A DNA stretch of 64,000 nucleotides from Chionis minor (Eukaryota > Chordata > Aves > Charadriiformes > Chionididae). The notes under the pieces were generated by a model. The model did not search any database. It was not told where the DNA came from and saw only the letters and a list, made by a program, of their open reading frames with translations. The stretch lies in contig VZSF01012080.1 in assembly GCA_013398295.1 (NCBI GenBank), forward strand, positions 843,734 through 907,733. The letters run 5' to 3'. Of the stretch, positions 50,640-60,945 are shown in pieces (position 1 is the stretch's first letter; the number at the start of each line of letters is the position of its first letter). The translations under genes and the position numbers were made by a program.

Positions 50640-51120
50640 CTTAGCGAGTGCACCCTAGAGGAGTCTGTCTAAAGATAATACAGACCCAAGATTCATTCTT
50701 TTGTGTCATTTCCCCTGGCATCATCTTCTATTTTCAGCTGAGAGTCAAGACCTTGACATTCAGAACAGGCAAAAACAGAGCTGCAGCTCACCAGTGCCCA
50801 TGTGCAAAGTTGTGCTTCTCTAGATCTGCACATTCTGACCCTGACTTTCGGACTCAGGTTCCTGGCTTGACCTCGAAGCGACCTCATTGTGACGGATGTG
50901 CCTGGTTGTCTAGACTCTATGAGGAACCTGACTACTACAAGCAGACTGATTCTGCTCATCCAGCTCAGGTACTGTGAGACTGTTGCTGTCTCACCAGCCT
51001 TGTGCTGAAGCTCAGCTCCCGGTTTCCTTTTCCTCACTGAGCAGGCTGCCCTTGCTTCTCCCTACAGGGGCAAAAAAAAGCTTCCAAGAAGAGAGGACTC
51101 CAGAGCTATTTGGCAGAAGC
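50640..51120 (+). mobile_element. Degraded LTR-like repeat (tentative)
   Basis: A GC-richer island in AT-rich surroundings, containing segments such as ctcaggttcctggcttgacc, ccagctcaggtactgtgaga and gagcaggctgcccttgcttc followed by ctacaggggcaaaaaa. These remind me of a decayed bird LTR, read on +. The recognition is from memory of a pattern, not a motif that proves it. It also gives open frames on both strands (50,648-50,977 + and 50,693-51,037 -) and a ctccctacag/gggca sequence that mimics a splice acceptor, so a host exon is the alternative. Boundaries are approximate. Confidence 0.4.
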
Positions 51121-52829
51121 AGGAGTTAAAAAACCCATCCTTTTTCTTCATCAAGTGATTCCTGTAAAACACTTGGTCACATGGTTACATTAGTATAAAA
51201 AAAAAAAAAAAAGAACTAAGAACTGCTAGACTAATTTATTCTTGTCTTAAGGAGGTTATTTGGGGTAGAGTTAAACTGTTTGGCAAATGTGATCAAGTTT
51301 ATCTCTGTCCTAAATGACCTTTTTCTTAAGATAATATATAAGATGATCTTAAGATAATATACAATACAATATACTTATGCACGCACAGACACAAACGCAC
51401 ACATGCTTGGTTTTGAATTATTTTATTGATATAATACCTCATGAGAAGCCTTTATCGTTATTCTTCTGACTGCTTTTTTTCTTCTCTCTATGTGTTGTAC
51501 TGGCTGAAGTATTAGATCAGTGTGAATCTGCAATCATCATTTGGTTGCAGATCATTCTGTGAGAAATTGATCCTATACCAACCATAATCCTACCTAAATT
51601 GTGCCTACATGCCTTACAGCAATGGCTCTACAGTGGACAGACCTTGTGTGAAATGTGAGCAGAAGAAGACTTTTACAGGAGGCAAATATTACTGCAAAAA
51701 CATTCATTCAGTCTTGAGACCTCAGGAAGTCTCTGCCTACTGCTGTAACTAGTTCCTTTGACAATCCACTTTCCTATGCTTGGATCAATACTACTCCCTG
51801 AGGACAATGTTGTGAATTGTCTAATTCTGTTAATACCAGTCTTGCTTTGTCAGCCGATTTCTCATTGGCTTGGGGAATGCATGTAGGAATAGTCCATGTT
51901 TGTGCTATTTGAATTATATTGAATACACTCCGGTGATATTTCCAAAATAAAAGGCTTAAGAAAAGTTATTTTGTCAAAGTGTCACTGAAGGTGGACACAT
52001 GCTGTCAGACGAATATCATGCGCCTTTTTTCATAGTCATCAATGTAGCACTCATACAATGGAAACAGCAGCAATACTGTTGCTGGTAAACTGTGCTATAT
52101 ACCTCTGCAAGTGTCAACAAATAACCTTCCTTTGAATGCTAAAATTGGGGAAAGCATAGAAACTATTCCAGGTTCTCTCAAAAATAAATTCATTTTTAAC
52201 ATAAATAAAAGAGAACTTCAATCAACATCAAAAAGTCATGTCACCATTATGTGAATAATAACCATTCAAATTATTATTTTAATTACACAAATCTCAAGTA
52301 TCTGTGTAAATGAATAATTAATAGCAAAGCATATTTGCTCAAAAGTTAAAAACTCAAGAGTCCATTTAAACAGAATATTAACTTAGCTTCTTCACTAGCA
52401 ATGTCATGGTTTGAAACAAGAAAATAAACAGAAACTTAATTTTATGTCTAGTAACAGTTTTAGCATTCTTCATTTTCTTTAATTTAGAAGTTTATTGAGC
52501 AAATAGATTGAGAAGGAATATCTTTTTGGACTAAAGTGACACATCCTAAGTTTCATTGACTCAGCAGCAGGAATTTCTGCTACTAAACAACTGTTCTCTG
52601 TAGACCAATCTTCCCACCTTTTGGATATGTCGTCATGTCTATAAGTTCGCAGCATTTTTTTATGGATAGGCTAGATGACTTGCTCAGCGCAACCCAGGAG
52701 TTATGCAGAAAAGTCTTGCAACCTGTAGGATTTTAACCACTATATAATTGTGTTTTGATTGTGTTAGTTGGGGTTTTTTTTTGTTTATTTGTTTGTTTGT
52801 TTTTAATTAACATATCTGTTAAGGCTCAC
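51121..52829. other. AT-rich non-coding DNA with simple repeats
   Basis: Contains a run of 16 A at 51,197-51,212, a short CA-like stretch near 51,381-51,403, and a T-rich (TTTG)n tract at about 52,772-52,804. No gene or transposon body was recognised. Confidence 0.55.
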
Positions 52830-53290
52830 TTGAATCAGTAAAACCTTTTGTTACATCTGGGGTTCCTAATCTTTTAGCCCTTATGAAATCAAACTAATGA
52901 ATAGTCCTTCTAATTAATGGATGATTAAAGTACAACTTGTAAGGATTCTTCCTCCCAGCATTGCAAGTGCTTAGCTGCATATGCTATTTGACCTTATTTA
53001 AGTCTTATGGTGTCAACAAAAGGCATGATAACATTATGAAATGTTAAAACAGGTTCTTTTCTTCTCTCAGCCTCTATGTGATGTTCATTATTACTTTTTG
53101 CAAATGGTTAAGGCAGTGTCAAACATTTTAATGTAAATATTTGAGCAGAGTACATAGAACAGCTATAAATTGGACAGTGTTTTCCAGTGAACTGTCTGCT
53201 TTTGCTTTAAATTTTATAGCAAGTTGCCTGTGCAGCATCAAGTTATGCATGCAAATAAATATATTAAAATAATTAAAACTTTGAGAGAAA
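52830..53290. promoter_or_regulatory. Candidate conserved non-coding element
   Basis: Complex sequence without repeats and with stops in all frames. It holds homeodomain-type cores (taattaatgg near 52,912) and a perfect POU octamer ATGCAAAT at 53,249-53,256 beside further AT-rich sites. The candidate exon lies about 0.8 kb downstream. The texture resembles a conserved enhancer, but this is inference only. Confidence 0.28.
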
Positions 53291-54122
53291 CAAGAGAGTT
53301 CTACCATAAAAAGAGAGAGAACTAAGAGTTTCAGGTGTGATGCCGTATCTTAATCTTGAGCTGCAGCTAAACTGTTACAATGACAGGATCACAAAAAAGA
53401 TAGAAATTAAGATAGAGACACCAATTAATCAGGACGTGTATTAGTGTGAAAGGCATTTAACTGATATCTTTCAGGGAACAGAATTACACCTAATAATACT
53501 GAAAGTCAATAACGGTGCTTTAATGTGGGACATATTACTGATTGGTACGTTGTCTAGGGGCATAACAGTGAACATTATGTCTTTTGGCAATCTCATGTTC
53601 ATTCTCACCTTCTTGCTAACTTACTGATTCTAAAACTTTCCTTTGAAACCATCTACTATGTGTAGGTTTTATATCCCATCTGCTGAGTCTGCAACTGGAG
53701 AACCAGCTGTTATCAATATGTGTGGCCAGAACTCAGCTATATCAAAAAGTTAAAAAGGTGAATCAAATCATAGGTTAAAGCAACACTTACTTGACGTTTC
53801 CTACACATGATTTACATGCAAACTTCAAAATAGCTTAAAATATTGCTTCTGAAAGTCTTGAATACATTTTCCATTTGTCAACACTGGTAGCAGAATTTGC
53901 CAGGACACTGGTAAATGCACACAACACTGACACGCATTATTAATAACAGAAATATTTTTGGCACTGAGCAGGCTTTAGTTCCATGCCAGCTGCTGAACAT
54001 GTTTCATTGCACTTTCATCCCACAGCTGCCTTTCTTGCTGTGAAGAGGAAAAGGAAGGGCAGGCTCTGCCTCTGTTCAAGTGTGTGCCCTCACCTACTCT
54101 GCTACTATGTTTATGTCCTGAG
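53291..54122. other. Non-coding DNA upstream of the candidate exon
   Basis: No gene or repeat recognised. If the exon downstream is real, this would be the end of its upstream intron. A second possible acceptor, tttcatcccacag ending at 54,025, also keeps the reading frame open into the exon. Confidence 0.45.
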
Positions 54123-54335
54123 GCTGTCCAGGTGATCAGACCTGCAGCTATCCAAGCTTTGAGACTGGGAGCACAGCCTCAGGTACAGCCCATATATACC
54201 TCCCCGGTCATGCAGGACATTATGTGCAGAAGCATGACCAATGGGTTCACTTACTCTAAAAACACCCTCCTATATTATGACCAGCAGTACACGTACTATT
54301 CATGTACGGCTCCACAGACAGATCACAGATACCAG
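54123..54335 (+). CDS. Candidate internal coding exon of an unrecognised host gene
   Basis: A 213-bp block, open in one frame, stands out from AT-rich surroundings by balanced composition and many C/G third positions. It could begin after AG at 54,121-54,122 (exon from 54,123) or AG at 54,130-54,131 (exon from 54,132). Both give phase 0. It ends at CAG|gtagga, a good donor, also phase 0, so the exon is symmetric (71 or 68 codons). The peptide starts AVQVIRPAAIQALRLGAQPQ and is Tyr- and Gln-rich towards its end, with TNGFTYSKN, LYYDQQYTYYSC and finally TDHRYQ. There is no transmembrane stretch, signal peptide or zinc-finger spacing. I do not recognise the protein; low-complexity Tyr/Gln composition suggests a flexible or cytoplasmic tail region, but no function is claimed. 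The frame stays open to a TAA at 54,492, so a terminal exon or a chance open frame are alternatives. No partner exon was identified with confidence in the window. Confidence 0.45.
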
Positions 54336-57300
54336 GTAGGAGACTCCAGGCACCATTTTATCAGTGTATCGATTCCTCACCATGAAGTCTCCGCAGCTTC
54401 TTGGCAAGTCACATTATCCCTGAAGTATTTTCTTTCTACGAGTAAAAGGGAATTTAGGTTGAAGAGTGTAGAAAGGAGTTACACAGCTCCCTAATTCAGA
54501 AATTCCTAGAGAATGGAATATTTCAGAGTGGATGCTCTTTTATGCTATGCTTTATGCAGTAACTGACACAAACGTGGAATGTTTATAAGGTGCTCATTAA
54601 AACTGGTTAGCTCCGATTCATTCTCAACTTGCTTAGCAGCACAGGCTATTTTAAAAGGGCAAAGCAGTACTGAATAAAGCTCTTTGTTGTAGTTTTGCTG
54701 GTTGACAGAATCCTTGGATGTTATATTATTCAAATCTGATACTATCACATTTCAAAGTGTGATTATTTTTCTTTAATGAATATTAAAAGTGCATTTAATA
54801 ATTTATTGTTATAATCCCTTCCTTTTATCGGTTGAGAAGTACCAGGTCACAGCAGTGTCTGTCATTCTCACACTGGCTATAGGTAGCTGAAAAAAAGGAA
54901 AGGAAAAGAAAAGAACTGAATGGCTAAACAGTGACTATATGTATGCAGTATAAAATATCCCATTTCAGTAAATGCTCCTCCTTATTCACCTCTTTGTTGG
55001 GCTGAGTTTTTATGATCTTACTATATTTAGAGTTTCTCAATAAAAAGAAGACATAAGAGAAAGACAAGGTAAGAAAATTAATGAATTTAAAAAATGTCAG
55101 AGGCTGAAAGATAACCCAGTTTTCATACAGCTAGGTAATTAACATGTCAACTATAGTCTTTGTGATGTGGAATTTGAAGTACTCTTAAAAGGTTAGAAGT
55201 ATATATTTGCCTTCCGTAGTTACTATAATGATCTGATGCTGCCATTAATATAGGTACTCTTACAGGAAACTACACTGGAAACAGACATTTTTGGAAGTTA
55301 GGTATCTACTTTTGTGGCAATTTGCATAGTGAAGATGTTTTTAATAAAAATTTCAGAAGTTGAAAAATTTGTCTTGGATATATTTAAAGGCTGGGACATG
55401 GGTCTTAAACAGAGGAGGCAATTCATCATGTCTCACTTTATCCATCTGTAAATTATGGATAAAGACGTTTATCTCTTTAGATCTACTAAAGAAAAGGTCC
55501 ATATAAATCTAAGTATATGCATACATGTATTTCTTATAAAGGGGTGCAAAAGTGGTATTTGATGGGATGCCATAAAATTACTTCTTCTCACTGTGAAAAA
55601 ATATTTCAAGAGTATTAAATGAAAATTACTACTTTTGAATTTGTTATTATTTTAATTTCCATTTTAAACTAGGCTATTTCTAGCTGACAGATCTTTTTTG
55701 TGTTCTCTCAGATGCTGACAATATCATGTTTTCTGAAATACTTAGCAACTTTAATGTGATTGAGTTCAAAGTTATTAATTTTATGTTAATTAGGGTTAGT
55801 AAAATATTCATAAAATATTAAGTAATTTTTAAAAGTTAATATATTTTCCAAAATGTGGTAACAACAGTGCTCTGAAAATTCAGTGCCTGCCACATATCAA
55901 GGAACGTTAAACTTCTTCAGTTTGCTAGTGTGAGGGGTGCACTGAGACTCAGATGTTGCAGCATGTGTTTAATATATGGTATGCTTATAATTCCACTGAA
56001 GTAAGCATCTCCTCTGGACATGCAAAAAACCCAGAGCTGTGTGACTAGAGAACGGATATGGGACCATGCTGTCACATCAAATACACTAGGACTGTTTTGG
56101 CACAGAATACACTTTCTCTCGTCATATCCACTTGTGAGAAGGGAGAATAAAACGCCAACATTTTATTTTGGCAGGATTTTACAACCAACACAACTGTAAG
56201 TGACATACACAGAAGTAAACCTCTGCAGACTAGAACATCTGAATTTAAAACTTCTTCTGGTTTGTAACGAACTACCAGAAAAAAATCTACCTGGAGTGCA
56301 ACAGAACCAGTTTTATACATCCTATACAAACCACGAACAGCACTGCATTATTCCTGAATGTGCTGGCATTTATCTTTTACCTCTCTAGAACAATTTCATC
56401 TTTGCAAGTTTGCACAATATTCATGATAGCAAAATTTACTTGGATTTTGACTTGAGACAGGATGGTTATTCCTTCGAGAAATGGAGTAGATCTAAACATG
56501 TTTAATTACATGCTAAACTTGGATTACCAGTAATATTCTACCAATTTAATTATTGCAACTACAATGTTAGTCTAACATTCATTTTGAGGTCTAAATTCAA
56601 GTGCTGGCCATACTACCACCATTTAACAACACTAAATATCTAACTATTCATGTTTATATGTCTGGATTTGTTAATGTTGTATAACAAAGTAACATGCATA
56701 TTTTTAAATAGTTTGTATACCCTCAAAACTTTGTTTCTGCTGTTGTTTTCTCTCAGGAAAGTGACAAATGTACATCTAACCTTGCAACTTTTTTTAGGAG
56801 TATTTGTCTTACTTGGACAATTAAATATTTTAATATTTTCAGAGACTACGGTGAGTGACAAAGGTATTGAGTATACCACACAATTCAATAGACACCACTC
56901 AGTTTACATTGTACTTCGCTGGGGATTGAAAAGTATGGCATAAACAGAAATTGAGTTGGAAGTGGTCTAGAAAGTATCAGAAGGAAAATCTAAGGTAACA
57001 AATGATAGTGGGCTAAATATACATTTACTTGGGTAATACATTGTTTAGAGAAACAAAACCGTCTACTCCTATATATCTAATGAAAGGTTTGAATACATGA
57101 AATGAATTACACTTCCTCATAAGTGTAAACATGACTAATATCAGACAATTTTAGAGACCCCTAACTCAAGAATGTTACTGCAGAAATGAAGAAGGGTAAT
57201 AAAAATGGCACAAAAGTGGGAGGGTAAGATATATGACTAAATGAGATCTGCATATATTAACAAACTCAAACCCAAACCAAAACATATCATAAGAACTGTC

Positions 57301-57655
57301 ATATATATCTTGAATGTGAAGACAGGGCTACAGCTTGATGAGGTGAAATAAACAATACTATCAGTCCTTGTAGAGGCTGCGGCCCTGGTGTTGCATCAGG
57401 CTGTAGTACATGAAAGTTGCTGCCACCTAATTTGCTGGGTAACACAAGAGCTATGATAGGAGCAAGGCTGATAGCTCCATTTATTCTCCAATACTTTTCT
57501 TTCTGTGGATAAGCTCATCTCTCAGTGCAGTTTTCTGCTTGAAACTGCAAGACTAGATCTATATCAACTTTATTTTTCGTTAAATGGACTGCACACTCTT
57601 AAAGAGTATACAACTATAACTCAGATTATACTCTGAGGTTACGTGTTACATATAT
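54336..57655. other. AT-rich non-coding DNA, no gene seen
   Basis: If the exon at 54.1-54.3 kb is real, this starts its downstream intron. No repeats or genes were recognised; open frames up to 97 residues (56,650-56,943 on +) look random. Confidence 0.5.
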
Positions 57656-57684
57656 ATATCTATATATATTATATATATAGATAT
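57656..57684. repeat. AT palindrome, 13-bp arms
   Basis: atatctatatata (57,656-57,668) and tatatatagatat (57,672-57,684) are perfect reverse complements separated by tta, inside a longer (TA)n stretch starting near 57,649. Such arrays are prone to length change and cruciform extrusion. Confidence 0.9.
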
Positions 57685-59742
57685 CAGCTCCTAATGAAGT
57701 AATCCCGATTAGCTTCATGGTATAGTCATCTACTGCCACATGTGTAGCAACTTCCTATCTATATATTAGCTTGAGAAGGAATAAAACACAGTACTGACTT
57801 TTTATTAAATTTTGGTCATTATGCCCTCATTTAATCCTTTCTACAGTTTACTGCTTGTTAGTCTTGTAAACCTGTTTTTCTATTGGCTAATCCCATTTAA
57901 CCTTCTTTATTTGGGCAGTTTTTGGCTCTCCCAAAATGTGTTGATCTTACTTTATTGCAAATTATTCATGAACTAAGAATTTATTGAAAGTACCAATAAT
58001 TTTTCATTGGCATGAAGGGTGGCACTTAGGGTAAACATGCTCCAGTAGACATGAATAGCATCTTCACTATTCCCATCTACTGTAACATCTTCCATATTTT
58101 AGCATGGTGATTAACTCGTTGGCATGCTTACCTTTAATTCTTGTAAGTCGTCTCCTTTGCTGCCTCCTAGTGGATCAAGAATGTGCCATCAATCACAAAA
58201 ACATGAACTTCCAAGCTGTCACCAACAAAATGGAGATGGTTTTCACTGAGGTGTGTGAATGGCCTCTTTCTTTATGTCTCTGTTCCTTGAGAAGAACATT
58301 CATTGCTCACAGCAGCTGGAGACACAAAGTGCTTACTTTATCAGCATATGGATAGAACTGCAAAAGCAGAAGTAGGGAATTTCTACACAGGCTGAATAAA
58401 TTTGGCCTATCACCTGGATAAGAACTTGAAATCCTCACATTACCACTTTTCTGTTCTCTGTTTCTCTTCTGTGTGGTGTTAAATCACCTTAGGAAACTAT
58501 AAAATACTGTTAAAGTACTTTTAAAGAACTGTCAGAGATTCTCTCCTTGACATGTTTTGCTTTACTCTTCTACACCTTTGTCTCCTCCCTTCAAAATTTG
58601 TGTTTGTTTTTTCTTTTCTTATCCCTTGACACCTTTTTGATTTTGGCTGTACTCCTTTCTTCTCCCAGGTTAACTCAGTGGAGAGTAAGTTTTGCCCAAG
58701 GCAAGAAAAAGGTATCAGCATATACCTCACAGGAGTGGAACATTGCTTGAATAACCTTTCCCAAGATATTATTTCATGTCTGAAGACTAGAGCAAGACAG
58801 GAGGTGGCGGGGAGAATACTTTGGATGGATTCCTTATCTGAGGGGCCTGGGAGCTAGGGATGGCAAGCAATTAGGGGCAACTCCTGTTGAAGTTAATCTA
58901 CTGAAGGGATCAGCAGGGTGTTGGATGGGTAGACAGAACTGGCAGATCTGCTCCAAATAGAAGAGAGCCAGAGTAGCTCTAGAAGGTTGCCCTTCATCAC
59001 TAAAGTTTTCCTGAGCATTTTGCGAGTGATGATGGTCCCCTTGCTTCTTTCACAGGTGATTGCAACCCTGTTTCAAATCTTCCATCTCCATGCAGGCAGG
59101 TGTGCTCACTGGAAAAATCCATAATTTGAAAATCATGTAGTGAATTCATGTAGAATATCCCCTGTGAGTGATTTCTCAGGAATGGAATTTGCCTTTTAAC
59201 CTTCACATCGTTCATAGATTGGATTACATGAACTTATCTATAATAGAACAAGTCAGTTTCTCCAGCTTGAAACTGTTCCTTTTTGTTTCTACTTAAAATA
59301 CCTATCTGCACCTTTCTAGATATAGAAATATGTAAAAAATTAATATGTCTCACACACACAGACTAAAATAAAATAATAAAAATGCAAGATTTTAAGCACT
59401 TGAATGAACACTCAAATCCTGAAAGTCAAGAATTAAAATTGTTCCTACAATTTACCCTCATCCAGCCCTCCAACCCCCCGATGAGATGATGAGGGAAACT
59501 GTTTTACTCACTGTACAGTCAAATTCTCTGGAAACAAATGTGGATCTGTGTACTGAAAGGCCATTTTCAGAAGGTGAGCTTGTGTAAAAAGTGAGAAGCA
59601 GCTTACTGCAAGACAAGTTTGTTAAGGTATATTGCCCTGACAAACTGGATTGTTTACCTAACACTGTCATGGGATTCCTTTCCATTGCTTAGCAATCTAC
59701 TTAAAATTGTTTTTTATCACAGGAAAAGAGTCCTCATTTCTA
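57685..59742. other. AT-rich non-coding DNA; one very weak exon candidate
   Basis: No recognised gene or repeat. A stretch at 58,171-58,250 has an acceptor-like tgctgcctcctag before it, an open frame through it and a GAG|gtgtgtg donor-like end, but it is only 80 bp and matches nothing I know. It is described under findings. Confidence 0.45.
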
Positions 59743-60945
59743 AATGTTGGACGGGACCTTTAAGATCATCTGCTTCCAACCCCCCTGGTATGGCCAGGGA
59801 TACCTCCCATGAGACCAAGTGGCTCAAAGCCCCATCCAACCTGGCCTTGAACATCTCCAGGATGGGACCTCAACAACTTCTCTGGGCAACTTGTTCCAGG
59901 GTCTCACCACCCTCATAGCAAAGAATGTCTTCCTGATACCTAATCTAAATCTACCATCTCTCAGTTTAAAACCATTACTCCTCTTCATATCACTACGCTC
60001 CCGATAAATAGTCCGTCTCTACATTTTCTGTAGGCCCCCTTTAAGTACTGGAAGCCTCCTATAAGGTTTCTCTGGAGCCTTCTCTTCTCCAGGCTGAACA
60101 ACCCCAACTCTCTCAGCCTGTTTTCACAAACGTGGTCCTCCATCCCTCTGATCATTTTTGTGGCCTCCTCTGGACCCACTCCAACAGGACCGTGTCCTTC
60201 TTGTGCTGAGGACTCCAGAGCTGCACACAGTATTCCAGGTGGGGACTCACCAGAGCAGAGTAGAGGGGCAGAATCACCTACCTTGGCCTGCTGGCCATGC
60301 TTCTTTTAATACAGCCGAGGATGCAGTTGGCTTTTTGGGCTGCAAGCGTACATTGCTGGCTCATATGGAACATCTGATCCACCAGCACCCCCCAAGTCTT
60401 TCTCCAAAGGGCCGCTCTCAATCCATTCTCTGGCTAGCCTGTATGTGTGCTTGGGATTGCCTCGACCCATGTGCAGGACCTTGCACTTGGCCTTGTTGAA
60501 CTTCATGAGGTTGGCATGGGCCCACCTCTCAAGCTTGTCCAGGTCCCTCTGGTTGGCATCTCTTCCCTCCAGCTTGTTGACCTCTCCATACAGCTCGGTG
60601 TCATTGGCAAATTTGCTGAGGGTGCACTCAATCCCACTGCCCATCTCACCAACAAAGATGTTGAGCAGCACCAGTCCCAGTACCAAACCCTGCATAATTC
60701 CACTTGGCACTGGTTTCCACTTGGACATCGAGCCATTGAACACAACTCTCTCAGTTCAAGCTTCCAGTTAATTCCTTAACCACCAAGTGGTCCATCCATC
60801 AAAACCATGTCTCTCCAATTTAGAAACCAGGATTTTGTGTGAGAGTGTCAAACGCTTTGCATAAGTCCAGGTTGATGACTGTTGCTCTTCCCTTACCCAC
60901 CACTTCTGTAATCCTGTCATAAAAGGTCAGAATTTCATAAAAATG
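59743..60945 (-). mobile_element. 5'-truncated CR1 LINE, antisense
   Basis: At about 1.2 kb this is the longest well-preserved CR1 copy here. On the minus strand it begins near 60,945 in the RT palm region (a DLCKAFDTL segment, equivalent to DFSKAFDTVSH), then continues through a SGIMQGLVLG segment (usually SGVPQGSVLGP) and FANDTE (usually FADDTK). The RT C-terminal domain and the ORF2 tail follow, with 3' UTR to about 59,743 (complement of 'ggttgg...ggacc' type sequence). The terminal ctatg repeats are not recognisable. Stops and frameshifts make it inactive. The + strand open frames at 60,158-60,499 and 60,445-60,779 are antisense shadows. Confidence 0.93.
60306..60743 (-). pseudogene. CR1 ORF2 reverse transcriptase remnant
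   Basis: 145 open residues span the RT catalytic palm and the start of the C-terminal domain: SGIMQGLVLGLVLLNIF, EMGSGIECTLSKFANDTELY, then [32 protein letters not shown]. The FADD box that holds the catalytic aspartates reads FAND, so activity would be lost even if translated. The CR1 frame ends after EKDLG because a G homopolymer is one base too long (C6 on + at 60,388-60,393), and the last 27 residues are out of frame. It has no promoter or start of its own. It is the same ORF2 segment as in the + copy at 21.0-21.4 kb. Confidence 0.9.

Noticed and set aside
60158..60779. Three + strand open frames of 108-113 residues
   Set aside because: All are antisense shadows of the CR1 RT region encoded on the minus strand.
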